Part shown: one piece after another, positions 37,257 through 48,359 of the stretch
Position numbering within the stretch: the first letter of the stretch is position 1
Layout: the number at the start of each line of letters is the position of its first letter
Origin: Cristatella mucedo
Taxonomy: Eukaryota; Bryozoa; Phylactolaemata; Cristatellidae
NCBI GenBank assembly: GCA_009760855.2
Contig: WPIO01000052.1
Span: 1,098,501-1,162,500, forward strand
Length of the DNA: 64,000 nucleotides
Direction: 5' to 3'
Program-made: the position numbers and the translations under genes
The notes under the pieces: model-generated
Seen by the model: the letters and a program-made list of their open reading frames with translations, nothing else
What the model was told of the DNA's origin: nothing
Database searches by the model: none

Positions 37257-38160
37257 AAATGCGTGGACAACTTAGACGTGGTATCCTTATCTAAATAAGC
37301 CCGAATTTTAGCAATGTTATGTAGCTGAAAGTAGGCAGACTTTATTGTGGAGCTGATGTGGTCGTCTAAGGAGAGGTCACTTTGGAACATGACACCTAGA
37401 TTTCGAGCTAATTTAACAGGAGATATGCTGGCACAGCCAATTTTGAGCGCCAGCCTCTCCAATTTCTGAACAACACTGGGTTTGCCCATAACTAGTAAGT
37501 TAGTTTTATCGTCGTTTAATTTTAGAAAATTTGCTGCCATCCATGTGCGGATGTCATCTATACATGCAGCAAGTGAGTTCAGAGAATTCGAGGTGCTCGA
37601 AGGCTGGGAGTGATCAAAGCAAAGGTACAACTGAGTGTCATCTGCATAGAAGTGAAAGCCCAGATTGTGCTTGGCAATCACATCAGCAAGAGGGAGAGTA
37701 TAAACCGTGAAAAGAACCGGACCTAGCACGGAGCCCTGGGGTACCTCATATTTCAGAGGCTCGTCAGAGGGTCTTTGTTCATTCACGTCAATACTCTTAA
37801 GTCTCACACTGAGATAGGACCTGAACCATTGCAGAGCAGTGCTAGTGATGCCCAGGAGAGATGAGAGGTGCTCTAGAAGAACTTGGTGATCGATAGTATC
37901 AAAAGCTGCCGAAAGATCGAGCAAAACAAGCAGAGACACTCTACCCATGTCTGCATTCCTAAGTAGGTCGTTGTACACCCTAAGCAATGCTGATTATGTG
38001 GAGTGATTAGCTCTAAAGCCACACTGGAACTTACTAGCATGGTTGGAAGTTTCAATATATGAGCTCACCTGGTCTGCCACGACCCCTTCCAGTGTCTTTG
38101 ATAGGAATGGTAGAAGGGAGACTGGGTGGTAGTTGCTCAAATTCTCTTGGTCTAGTGTCG
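37253..38160 (-). pseudogene. LINE ORF2 reverse transcriptase domain
   Basis: RNA-dependent DNA polymerase that would copy the element's RNA at a nicked target. Visible motifs in order: [27 protein letters not shown] followed by a TAA stop, VLLDLSAAFDTIDHQVLLEH (catalytic Asp), ALQWFRSYLSVR, EVPQGSVLGPVLFTVY, FHFYADDTQLYL (the catalytic YADD box is intact) and LKLNDDKTNLLVMG. The 245-codon segment from 37987 to 37253 is a single open frame. The break is the stop just upstream at about 37995. Confidence 0.92.
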
Positions 38161-38181
38161 CTTTCTTGAGAAGTGGCCTGA

Positions 38182-39670
38182 CTACAGCTTTTTGAAAGGT
38201 GCTGGGACATGACCTGGGGCCAATGACATATTAATGATGTCAGTTATGCATGGCAGCAGCAGATCAACGCAACGTAGGAGCAGGATAGTGGGAATAGGGT
38301 CCAAAGGACTTGCTGTCTTCTTTGATTGGGATATTAACTTTGGAACGACATCACTTGTGACTTGCTTAAATGTAGACATTGAGGTGCAGCCAGGAATCGG
38401 GGGGCAGCATTTTAGGGGGGATGTTGTCATCGCAGGGATGGACTCCCTGATCTTGTCTATTTTCTGGACACAGAATCGAGAGAAGCGATCGGCTAGATCA
38501 TCACAAGGATCATCAGGTAAGGAGCTAGTCTGGGAGCGGTTGAGGAGATGGTTTATCGTCGACATCAGCATTTTTGGATTGTGCATCAGTGATTCAACAA
38601 TGTTTTTATAGAAGCTAGACTTGGCTTTTGCTAGGATCGATTGGTACGACTTACAGTAGTCCTCATATGCCTCTCGATGGGCAGTCAGTCCTGATCTTGT
38701 GTATGCTTTTTCAAGCTTGCGCTTAGTAGACCTAGCCAGTTTAATGTCTGTGGTAAACCATAGGCCGTCTAGGCGGGGTTGCACAGTGTGCTTTGTCAGA
38801 TATGCAAACTTGTCGAGCGTGTCAGCTAGTGTCGTGTTGTAGCTATCAACCAATGATGACAGATCGGAGGGAGGACTGAGCAGCAGAGCCGAAGTAGATA
38901 TTCTCGCTCGGACAGCATCGATGTCAAGGGTCTTGAGGTTTCGCGATTCACAGGTTATCTTAGATGAGGAGGCGGGCACACACTGTAGATTGAATGAGAT
39001 CCGCATGTGGTCAGATGAGCAGGATTTGGTAAAAATTGGTGATGACAAAGTGCAGTCGTATGAGAAAATCTGGTCGAGTATGTGACCCTTGATGTGAGTA
39101 GGGCCATGCACGTGAGCCACAAGAGACAATGAGCCAGTCAATGCACGAAATTCAGTGCTGAAGGCGTCAGATAAGTTATCAAAGTGAACGTTGAAATCAC
39201 CCATAACGAGGAAGGATCGATTTCTAGCACACAGAATCGAAATGAGATCGGAGAAATCTGAGATAAAGAGGATTTGGTACCTGGTGGGCGATAGACTACT
39301 GCCACCATCGGTTGCTTGTTTTCGGGTGAGACCAGGACAATCGATTCAAAAGACTGCTTCGAGGGTACTGCAAATGGCTTGAAGTTGAATTTCAAGCGCA
39401 CGATAACAGCAACTCCACTTCCAGTTTTGATTTATCTAGGGGTTATAAAGAATTATAAACCTGTTGGGATAGCGTCTTTAATATTCGGGCAGTTTATCGA
39501 TTTTAGCCAAGTTTCAGTTAGGGTGAGCGGGTCGATACCATTTTCAGAAATAAGGTCTCTTATTACTAAAGGTTTATTGCACATTGAGCGAGGATTCCAA
39601 AGGCAAGCGTTAAATCGGGCCGATGGAGTTATAACAGGCCGGCTGACCACTAAGTTAGAGAGATTCACAG
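38182..39670 (-). pseudogene. LINE ORF2 AP-endonuclease and linker
   Basis: This endonuclease domain would nick the target DNA. Motifs: FNACLWNPRSMCNKPL (metal-binding Asn), PLTLTETWLKS (catalytic Glu), MVAVVYRPPG, MGDFNVHFDNLSD (GDFN box) and CSSDHMRISF (SDH box). A linker follows with GLWFTTDIKLARSTKRKLEK. Two frameshifts split the domain (near 39430 and 39180). The segment 39204-38182 remains one open frame of 340 codons, so decay is recent. Confidence 0.9.
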
Positions 39671-40094
39671 TGGCGCATGTGGGGGAGCGTGCTGAGCGGT
39701 TCGAGACAGTGCTATGAATACCAAACGAGCGTGCATGTTCTGCTTATTTGCAGACTTTCTACGCATTCTGCTGCTTTGTTGTCTGGATTACTTTCAAAGG
39801 AAGGGATTTCGACATTATCAAACGGGAACTGGGTCGAATGCTTCGCTCTCAGACATTCAATCCGGCTATACGCGTGAGGAATGCGCCAGAAACAGGTACC
39901 GTCAAAACAGTCACACTCTTTGCCTCGAGCGAGCTTCTGCCGAGTGCACCGATCACAACTCCGGATTTACTCGCATGCCCTGAACCGCTGACTGCATCGC
40001 TTACTGGCTTTAAAGGCTTGCCCACAGTAACCATCCGGCTAGCCGGGCTGCTTGCTTCACTCCTCGTAGCCGCCACTTTCGCTTAGACTGTCAC

Positions 40095-41940
40095 CCTTTC
40101 ATCAAGACTGCGCCTGCTCATTCACGGGCCTCCACGTTCAAATTCCTCAGTTCGCTAATTTGCCCCCGAGGGTGGTTCGCCGGTACTTTATTGCGCAAGC
40201 AACTTGCAGCTGCTTACGCAAAACATCAACAGGAGCGTCCTGCTTACATCCTTGCCGGCGTGACCGGTGCGACGAAACTTGCAACACCCTCTATATGGAA
40301 GCTCCCTCGCACGCTCTGTCGTCGCAGCGTTCATATCGAAACTAGTGCTTTCTGGCTCTAACCACGACTAGATCTCGCAATAATTTCAGGGTCGCCCCAA
40401 GTCGCCTAGAACGCTGGCACGTCCTGATTTTCGCTTCACGACGATTCACGTGGGGGGACTTCATTTCTGCCCAGTGCTCCACGGCGGCAGCAAGGACTGC
40501 GCCTGCGAGCCGTCGCCCCGATCACCCTCTTTGGCCTCTCTTCGGCCAGGCGCCTCTGTCTCGCTGCGACGCGCTCGCTGCCTCTTCGCGTTCCTGCAGC
40601 TGTGCACATTGATCGAGCTGCGGCGGCTGCCCCCCTTGAAGCCCCCTGCCAGCAATAACGTGGCTGCGGCGGAAGGAGCCCTTTGGTCTAGGGCGTGTCT
40701 CGCGTCTGAGTAGGCATTTTGTGGCTTAAAGAAGTGGGCGTCGCCAGTGGGGGTCATCAAAAACGGGAGCCGCAGAGTCATCGAAAAAGCGGTGCGAAGG
40801 TCATTAAAGAAGAATGCACGTTCGATGAGTATGCAAAGCTTAGCTTGAAAAAAGCACTGGTACTGATCATTCTGTGTACATCCTAATCGACCTGTCGATA
40901 AGTGCCAAAGCGAGTTAATGTGGCACAGAAGACTAGATATTTCTGTGTAGCGGTCGTACGTACTAAGTCTGCTACGATCGTTGCCATTCTGCAAGCGATT
41001 TACGGTCTTCACTTCGCCCCAGTTGTGCCTCCGATACCTATCTCATAGACTTGCAAAACAGCAAACGTGAACACTCATGCAGTATGGCGTACTCCAGAAG
41101 ATCGATAATATCATTAATATTTAAGTTATGGGTTCTGTCCTCCACCCCCCCCCCCGGGACTTTTCGATGGCTTGCCGAATGAGGGGACGGTCGCTTTTGG
41201 GTTTGACACCGCCGAGCTGCTTGTAATTGCATCGCCGACGCAGAGCTTCCGGAAAAGCTTTTGCTTGCTTAGCAGCACGCCAAGAGCATCGAGAAATCTA
41301 TCCTTTGCCGAGTGTTGGGGTGCGAGCGTGCCGCAAAAAATGCAGCACAGCTGCTGCTGCTGCTCTCCGCCCTTGCGCCAGAAAGTCTTTCGCAATGCCG
41401 GTCTTGTGGTTGTTGGCGTACTCCAGAGCTGCAATGTGACTAGCAACCGCCGTATTTACACTGCAGTTTCGGACATCACAGAAACTTTCGGCGCTTAGGT
41501 GGCTGACGCGAGTAGCAGATGGTCCTTCCTACAGTTAGTGCATCTCTGTAGCCATTCTGATGCTTATTTTGCCACTTGCTGCGTGACTGTACGCCAATCG
41601 AGTTCACTTTAACCGACGATAAATTTGCTAAAGCTCGATGCTAATACGGCCGCTGAAAATGGTAATAACACGCTCTGTAGAATCGTGTGCCGAAATGTCG
41701 TCACACTGATAAAGTAGTTAGCGTCGGATTGCGAGAGAGAGAGAGAGAGACAGAGAGACAGAGAGAGAGATCGTTGGCACGAACCGTCAGCAGGTGCTCG
41801 TTCAGGCTTCCCTAGCTCTGTTGATGTTGCTCACTGAGCCATAATGCCTGCCAGGCAAGAGCTGCTGCCGGGACGTTTTCCAGATGCGCTCGCGAGCCTC
41901 ACTTCATGCTTCGAGTTTGCCGGGTAGGCGGCGAGCACCT
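40095..41940. other. Unassigned region, CpG-rich patches
   Basis: Frames at 40461-41012 (minus) and 41172-41498 (plus) are open in CpG-rich DNA but show no domain and overlap frames on the other strand. A homopolymer of ten C lies near 41148, and an AG repeat at 41731-41770. The stretch just before 41940 is probably upstream or 5' UTR sequence of the gene that follows. Confidence 0.35.
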
Positions 41941-42014
41941 GCGTGCGAGTGAGCCGCCTGCAGGGCACTCGGCGAGCTAAGGGAGTTCCTTCTCGCGAAT
42001 GCTGTCGCGCCAGC

Positions 42015-42148
42015 ATGTCCACCGTCTTGTCTGCTTTGGCTGCAGATGAGGTTGAGAAGACCGACCCGAAAAACCCGAAAAAGAAAATCACGCCCGCCGA
42101 GCATCGGCGGCTGCATCCGAAGAGACCGGCCATCAAGAGCATCATCCA
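42015..42148 (+). CDS. Unknown gene, coding exon 1
   Basis: The frame reads MSTVLSALAADEVEKTDPKN, then PKKKITPAEHRRLHPKRPAI and KSII, and ends CA before a GTAAGC donor (phase 2). The peptide is Lys/Arg/Pro-rich after a short helix-like start. I chose ATG 42015 because it opens the clearest frame. The frame stays open upstream to about 41943, and TCTGCTTTGGCTGCAG ending at 42045 could instead be an acceptor, making this an internal exon. An acceptor at 42013 (CGCGCCAG) would fit the phase of the candidate exon at 35346. No domain is recognised. It joins exon 2 in phase to give II-His-SLQAY. Confidence comes from the chain of five compatible exons. Confidence 0.6.
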
Positions 42149-42639
42149 GTAAGCTTTCGCGTCGCGGCCCGCTGGTGGGCTGGCAGCGAGACGAACTCGG
42201 GGCCGGAAGTGGGTGCTTCAAGCTCGCGGAGCAGCTCCCGGAACTTTCTCTGAATAGTGCTGAACATTCGCGAACAAACGAGCGGACGCTCATGCGTGCC
42301 GCTCCTCTCGCGGACCGATTTCGTAACGAGACGCTTCACAGCATTTGAAGGCGCTGAGCTTTCTGAATTCATCAGCTGTCCCAGACAGTGCAAAGGTCCC
42401 GGAAAGCAAGCATAGATGTCGACGTAAGCTCCAGAAACTGCATAAAAATTGACGAAAATGATAATGAAAGTGGCGGCGAATGTTTCGTAGAAAGAAACGC
42501 GAGTTTGGCCTCGAGGGTAGACAGCTGTGAGCTGGAGGGAGTGAACGCTAAATTTTAGAACATTCAATCTTCTTAAAAGTTATTATTAAGGTATTAAGGT
42601 AACGTGTGTGAAGTAAAGTACAAATAAGGTTGGCTGATT

Positions 42640-42785
42640 AACAGCCTCATTTATTTAGCAGCAGAATAGTCTTGAGGGCTATCACCGAGCTCGAAGAGTG
42701 AAATAGGGGATGACCCGCTGTAGGACTCGAACCCACGACCGGGGTCGTGGAGAGTAAGCACCTCACCCCTTGGCCAAGTTCCTAG
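42640..42785 (-). mobile_element. S2 tRNA-derived SINE
   Basis: On the minus strand the head CTTGGCCAAGGGGTGAGGTG (A-box region) and GTGGGTTCGAGTCC (a perfect B box) form a tRNA-like promoter. The body has GTGATAGCCCTCAAGAC and TTCTGCTGCTAAATAAATGA and ends GGCTGTTAATCAGCC. About 145 bp and the best-preserved S2 copy. Confidence 0.82.
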
Positions 42786-43054
42786 AAGAATATTTAGGCT
42801 CTCCCGGACCCTGAAAAAACTTATTTTTACTATCACTGTGATTACAATGTTAAAATAAGTACATCCAAAGACCTGTCTGCTTAAGGGCGAATATAACAGA
42901 CAATTGCTTCGGCGCTAAGCGCTCTACCACTGCCATCTCGACATCCTCAAACACGCATGCCTTCCCGCTCGTTCCGCTCACCGGCGGCAGCAGCAGTTTC
43001 TGACTCGTGCCGCCCTTGCTTTTTTTGTTTCCAGTCAGCGCTCGCCGGCTGTTG

Positions 43055-43124
43055 TCGCCATTTTGCCATCACCCAAGGAAGAAGCGAGGCATCTGTTTAC
43101 GCGAGAGCGACCTCCGTCGCCGAG
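43055..43124 (+). promoter_or_regulatory. Possible internal promoter and first exon
   Basis: GTCGCCATTTTGCCATC near 43056 contains the YY1 core in the CGCCATTTT orientation. About 60 bp on, GCCGAG is followed by GTGAGCT, a good donor. This resembles an untranslated first exon and could be an alternative start of the surrounding gene. There is no direct proof. Confidence 0.3.
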
Positions 43125-43435
43125 GTGAGCTCACCGGGCGTTCACGTGCCTCTGCGGTTCTAACCAAAAGCCCCTCTCTCAATCTCCTACCGCGATCTCT
43201 TAGCTGCAGCCAAAGTGATATCGCTAAAAGCACAGGAACTTCTGCTGCTCTCGTTCGAAGAGATGCGCTGCCCTGACGTCACCGGTCACTGAATGGGACG
43301 ACAATGAATGAGATGACAATTGGCGGCGCTCGCACAGCATTTAATGCAGCGCTCGTCCAACTGTATCCGTCCCCAAGAACTTCCACCTCCATGTCCACTG
43401 GTGCTCGTGCATGCCCAATGCAGAAAACCTCATCG

Positions 43436-43436
<1 letters not shown>

Positions 43437-43474
<38 letters not shown>

Positions 43475-43508
43475 TATATATACATCTATATACATATCTA
43501 TATACATC
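43437..43508. repeat. (TA)n / (ATACATCT)n array
   Basis: Pure TA at 43438-43470, followed by ATACATCTATAT units to about 43505. Confidence 0.95.
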
Positions 43509-44654
43509 TGCTTCATCGCATGCGCTTCTATGCAATCCTTTTTAGGGGAGGAGATACGTAGGGCCGATAATACGTGTGAAAGAAATTGAAAACTATGTGA
43601 ATCGCGGGTTGCGATAAGATGCAAGCAACTTCGGGTATGTCTATGCACTCCTTGGACAGCAGTTTTAAAGCAGCATTTGAAGAAGCATAAGTACTCTTGC
43701 AGGTTAAATCCTTGAGCATTGCGATATGGGACGTTATCAAATAGCATTGGTAATTTCCGGTTAGTATCGCCTGCCGTCTTACCAACCAGCTGGATCTACA
43801 CTTACAGTATCAGAGCACTCACCCTGGCTTTGGCAGCGTTTCCCATGCAACGGGTTAAGCTTCAAAATAGCCCATGTTCTTCTTATTCTCTACTAAACTC
43901 AACAGCCTATTGTATTCTTATTATCTACTTAACTCGGTCTCCCGTGAGCAGGCGTGAACGGCTGACCAACTAGCAGACATCGCCTGACATACTGCAGAAT
44001 TCTGGCTACATAGCCACCTCTGCCCCCCTCAGCCAGCCCCCCCCCCCAGTTGCTCTGCTTGTGGTTTTGGCTATTTAAAGATGGTGGCATTGCTGGAAAG
44101 AAGCCAGCCAAGCCAGCCGAAAGTTAAACCTCAGAACGAATTTAACATCTGGCCCTTAGAGACTCGCAAATGTTCCTAGTCTTCGGATCGAATTACTGCG
44201 CGAGCTAAACTAATGTATCACTCTAGGCACTTCAAAATTTGTTTTCCTAGTTCGCAGTCGTTGCGTTCGTGACTTCACGCCGAGCCCGTTCGCCCCGAGG
44301 TCTCAGCATACATCTCTGAACGTTATTCGAGTGCAGCCAAACTTGGTGTAACCTCGCATGAGATACGTTATCCAGCAGCAAGAGCTACTGCTTAGCTCAC
44401 GATCATTTCTCATATTCCGTTATCATGTGTTTTCTTGCTTTCAAAGCGTACTGCTCTCTGCTCGTCAGTGGCTAGGGATACAATTTAGTCGGGCTGCGTT
44501 CGGTCGGGTAAAGTTCGGCCTTTGGCTCATGTGACTGCGCGCCTTGTGCAAATGAATTTTCCGACTAGACTTTCCGCAGATTTTCCGGCAATGTCTCTTA
44601 TCATTTTACAGCCTACGGACAATAGATCTAATTGCTACATAAAACATCGCGACC

Positions 44655-44835
44655 ATTGGTTTGGCCCAGTAGTTAAGGTGCTCGCCTCAACCAAGGTCAA
44701 GGTGAATGATATCGATGAACGAGGTTGTGAGCTCGAGCCCTGTGGCCTGTGTGAAATGCCTGAATAGAGAGATAAAGTTATCCTAGGGCGCTATACAAGC
44801 GAGTTATATATTAATATATTATCATTATTTTCCTC
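44655..44835 (+). mobile_element. S1 tRNA-derived SINE with LINE-like tail
   Basis: GGTTTGGCCCAGTAGTTAAG (A-box region) and GGTTGTGAGCTCGAGCCC (B-box region) make the tRNA-like head. The 3' part, GCCTGAATAGAGAGATAAAG then CCTAGGGCGCTATACAAGCG, follows the tail of LINE family A closely and ends in a TATTAATATATTATCATTA run. It sits in intron 1 of the unknown gene. Confidence 0.8.
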
Positions 44836-45094
44836 CGTTCTTAATGCTTCAGTGTGTTGATGGATCTCCCAGAATAACCACTGCCAAAAACCTTGAACTC
44901 AGTAATACAAGCCGCCTGTATAGGATGTTGAGTCAAAGGTCAATGGAAAATTGTTGCACGTAGGAGGTATTGACTACAAATTCCACCACTTGCAGCCCCC
45001 TCTAGGCATTCAAATAGGCTACCTGTGACAGCTGGATGTCAATCACGTTGTTTGGTAACAACTGAAAGAAGCCGACGGCCGCTACGCGAAATAA

Positions 45095-45255
45095 ATAAAT
45101 ATTAGTTGATTTAACAACGTTTGTATAGCAGCAGAAGGGCCTTTACGGCTATCATCACTGCTTGCAGTTGGCAATAAAGGATCGCCCACTGCAGGATTCG
45201 AACCCACTATCCCGGTCCTGAAGAATGAGCACCTTACCTTCGATTTGCTGCTGCT
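45095..45255 (-). mobile_element. S2 tRNA-derived SINE
   Basis: On the minus strand GAAGGTAAGGTGCTCATTC and GTGGGTTCGAATCCTGC (B box) form the head. The body has GGCGATCCTTTATTGCC, GATGATAGCCGTAAAGGCCC and TTCTGCTGCTATACAAACG and ends GTTGTTAAATCAAC. Same family as at 42.7 kb. Confidence 0.82.
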
Positions 45256-46847
45256 GATGATTGTAGGGGAACCGAGTAGAAGACTGACGGTATCGCTGGC
45301 CGTTGCAACCACTCTAGGACTGCGCTTTCCCTGCCACCAGGTCAGCTGTCCTGTGTGCCCTCCCTTTTCCGATGGCCAATAGCACGAATCATGAAATGAA
45401 GGAAGCTGTGAAATGTTGCCCGTAGGTCAATGTCAGTGCATGCCACTCAAATATCTATTGATTGCTCGGTTTTCCTATCTGCCCAATAAGTATGCCAACT
45501 GATGACGTCCAGAAGCTACTACTGTAGCTATTTACTTCCTACTATTCAGTATCAAATAGGTGCGGTCTTCGTGAGCTGCTATAACGATTTCTAAATGTTG
45601 ACTTGTAGGCTAGCAGTAGTTGTTCGGCTTCCAAGAACAAAACGGTGCGCCCTTTCTATCTGGCGCTGCGATATTCCTGCCAATTGAGTAGAGTGATTTA
45701 GAAATCCTTCTGAAGGTCACTATATTGCCATTGCTCCTCTCAAAGGTCACCTGACTATTTATGACTTGGAATAGCATGAGTTTGTACCTTTAGCGACCGT
45801 CCGGAAGCTACCCAGAAATTGTTTCAGCGACACGTCATGTGCCATTAGACATGTGAGATGAGAGAGCAGCTGGCACAAACATCTGTCTGTGGTCACACGG
45901 ACTCCTTTTATTGCTTGAACCAGGTCGTCCAGACGGCTGACGGTTAAGAATAAAAACCTCCACCGATACTGATTGAGGCTCCTTCCAATTAAACTGTTTC
46001 TGCATCTGGCCAAGTCTGATGACTGGTGGCCTCTAAATTCCTCAAAGCCTTGTGGCTTTCTGTCGTGCAGGCAGCATGTGCCCATGGCCGAATTCAAACT
46101 GGGGTGCTGGGAGACATTAGCAGTGTCAACCTGGCTGCGATCGTTAGCTGCTAGATGAATTAGCGAATGGGAGTGCTGTCGGCCAGCACCGGGTATTCCC
46201 AGCAGCAAACAGCTTGACATCGTCTCCCCATGCTGCTTGCATCGCCTATAGTGCAGTGATCATTTGTCTTAAGTAAGTCTGCATTTGCTGTGTCGTGCTG
46301 GAAGTGACATCCACTTCCTTCACCTTGATGAGCAGTGAAGGGTCTGCTATGAGAACTGATGGTGCTGCGATGAGCAGTGGTGGTGTAGCTGCATTTTTTT
46401 GGATTTGAGGAACACTAAAAGATGCCTCTCGCCAGTCTTGCGTTGGCCCAATTAAGATTAAAGACTATTGAGACCTAGTTATTCTTTTTCACTTCTCAAT
46501 GTCCACTTGCCAGTTGTGACGTATTGCAATGCTACGATGCAACTCTCACAAGAGTAAACTTAAGCAGCATTGCCTTGCCGAAGTCTATTGTGTGTTAGCA
46601 AACGGGCTCGCCTTTTTATTGGGCGCCTTAATCACGCACAAACACACATGCACGCACATATTCACACGTGAACACACGAGCCCACTCATTCACTGACAGG
46701 CCGAAATCAAGCAAAATTGCATGACGTTCGTAATAGGTTTTATTTTTGTATCATGAAAACTTGCACCCTTTACATAAAATGGAAGATGGATATTATTTTT
46801 GCAACTCTTCTACCTACTTTCATACTTGCCGAGCTCCAGCGCTGGCA

Positions 46848-46878
46848 CTCGGAGAGAGAAAGGGAGAAAGAGATAGAC

Positions 46879-46957
<79 letters not shown>

Positions 46958-46958
46958 A
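46848..46958. repeat. (AG)n microsatellite
   Basis: Interrupted GA repeats lead into a pure AG run at about 46882-46956, about 100 bp before exon 2 of the unknown gene. Confidence 0.97.
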
Positions 46959-47058
46959 TTTCATATTCGCCTTCCATGCAGCTCCATCGTGACATTCTAG
47001 GCATCTAGCACCGTGCCATTAACCGACGATCTGTAATAACCAATCTTGCCTGTTGCAG

Positions 47059-47166
47059 CTCCCTTCAGGCCTATGCCAAGAACATTATGGATGACGATGG
47101 CACCCTCGCTGAAATCAATGCAGCCATGAACGACATCGACTTGCTCATACAAAAGAAATCGTTCAA
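47059..47166 (+). CDS. Unknown gene, coding exon 2
   Basis: A strong acceptor (CTTGCCTGTTGCAG) precedes it and the donor is TTCAA then GTAGGC. It enters with one base completing the codon begun in exon 1 and leaves in phase 2. The peptide is SLQAYAKNIMDDDGTLAEIN followed by AAMNDIDLLIQKKSFK. It looks helical, with regularly spaced hydrophobic residues (L, I, M) that would suit a coiled coil or helical bundle. Its typical protein composition and precise borders make this the most convincing exon of the gene. Family not recognised. Confidence 0.65.
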
Positions 47167-47524
47167 GTAGGCAAAGCAAAATCTACCACGTGGGCGAGCA
47201 TCTTGATCCTCTCTGCTGTTCGCGCTTTCCGACTGCAAGCTACAAAAACGCACTGCCCACGAAATTAATCTGTATGCGCTTCCATCCTTGATACATGCCA
47301 TGCATGTTGATTGTCTTTACTCTCCACCATAACTGCAACTGCTGCCTCTGCTGCCACAGACCACAGCAGCTGCTATTCCTCTCCACCTACTGCTGCTCTT
47401 TCTCACCACGTTCGGGCTATATTGTAACGTATCCGTTCGCGCTCTGCAAGCCACTCCCCACCCCCTGTGCTCCTCCTTATCCTCCCCTCTCTCTTTTTTC
47501 CCTCTTTCTTTTTTCTCTTTCCCT

Positions 47525-47620
47525 CCTTCCCTCCCTCTCTCTCTCTCTCTCACTCTCCCCCCCTCTCTCTCTCTCTCTCTCTTTCTCTCTCCTATCTTCT
47601 CCTACCTAAATCTCTCTCTA
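47525..47620. repeat. (TC)n interrupted microsatellite
   Basis: TC blocks with CCC and TTT interruptions, in intron 2 of the unknown gene. The whole of 47460-47620 is pyrimidine-rich on the plus strand. Confidence 0.93.
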
Positions 47621-47702
47621 TCTTCTTTTCTCCCTGTGCCTGCGTCAACTGTCTGCTTCGTGAAAGGCAAGATGCAGGTTAACGCTAATTCGGTCCGACT
47701 AG

Positions 47703-47801
47703 GGTTGGTATACTGGGAGACCTGTTAGAAAAGTACGACCCACAAACGCTGATGCCCATCGAGGCAGAGGATGACGGAGCTCAGAAGGAGGACGAGGATA
47801 G
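47703..47801 (+). CDS. Unknown gene, coding exon 3
   Basis: Acceptor CCGACTAG, donor GATAG then GTAACC. The codon split AA|G joins exon 2 as Lys, and the frame then reads VGILGDLLEKYDPQTLMPIE followed by AEDDGAQKEDED, ending in phase 2. The first half continues the helical look of exon 2; the second half is acidic and probably disordered. The phase agrees on both sides. Confidence 0.6.
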
Positions 47802-48049
47802 GTAACCGTGCTTTGCTGCTGCTGCTGCTGCCAATGCCACCATTGCTGTCATTGCTGCTGCGGCTGCATGCACAGGCTTAGTTTGGATCGGCTGAAGTCG
47901 AGCATGGGCTGCAGCTCATTTACCCCTGCTCGAGCTGGCCACGGCTTCGGGAGGGACCAGCTCAGCCCCCCCCCCCATCCTACACCCCCCCCCCCGACCT
48001 GAGCTTCGATGAGATTCTGACAGCAATGCTGTTTCCTTCACTCCTCCAG
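47802..48049 (+). other. Intron 3 with CTG and poly-C tracts
   Basis: It contains GCTGCTGCTGCTGCTGCC near 47815 and two C runs of about ten at 47967-47976 and 47985-47995. A longer C run at 48143-48157 lies in the next intron. The C runs give closely spaced G runs on the other strand, a possible G-quadruplex. Confidence 0.6.
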
Positions 48050-48111
48050 GCCAGACGAAAATAGCCGGGGCATAGCAGAGACAGCAGCTGGTCAACAACA
48101 TCAGCAACTGG
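48050..48111 (+). CDS. Unknown gene, coding exon 4
   Basis: A strong acceptor (TTTCCTTCACTCCTCCAG) and a consensus donor (CTGG then GTAAGT). AG|G joins exon 3 as Arg, and the peptide is PDENSRGIAETAAGQQHQQL, leaving in phase 1. It is polar and Gln-rich, probably a linker. Both splice sites are among the best in the region. Confidence 0.58.
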
Positions 48112-48359
48112 GTAAGTATCACCAGCTCAGTTATCACTTCGCCCCCCCCCCCCCCCGATGTGTGCTGCCCAGCATGAGTGAGCCTACTTGCCTGCAATGG
48201 GGGATAGGGGCGAGTGAGTGCATCCGGTCTGACAGGCTTCTGAGTGTACTGTGTAGCTGTGTGCTTCTGCTTCTGCTGCTGCTGCTGTAAGCAGCAGACC
48301 ATTCAGACGAGATCTGACCACGAGCCCCAATCAACGACCAAACAGCATCGTTATGCTCA

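Larger units (their letters stand above)
36541..40090 (-). mobile_element. Nearly complete LINE, family A (L2/CR1 type)
   Basis: This is the reference copy of the dominant LINE family, on the minus strand. From 5' to 3' it has a possible ORF1 remnant or leader (about 40080-39700), an AP-endonuclease domain (39670-38900), a linker, a reverse transcriptase domain (about 38160-37260), a C-terminal domain (37256-36830), a 3' untranslated region with the shared tail, and a (TAA)n end at 36549-36566. ORF2 is interrupted by frameshifts near 39430, 39180 and 38195, by a TAA near 37995 and by a further frame change near 37255, so it cannot now move itself. The 5' boundary is uncertain. Confidence 0.88.
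42149..47058 (+). other. Intron 1 of the unknown gene, repeat-rich
   Basis: Bounded by GTAAGC and TGCCTGTTGCAG. It holds two S2 SINEs (42.7 and 45.1 kb), an S1 SINE (44.7 kb), TA (43.4 kb) and AG (46.9 kb) arrays, a YY1-type site with donor near 43060-43124, and a 153-codon minus frame (45759-46220) that I cannot assign. Confidence 0.5.

Noticed and set aside
44655-44745. Functional tRNA gene
   Set aside because: A and B boxes are present, but the cloverleaf is not intact and the sequence continues into a LINE-like tail, so it is a SINE head.
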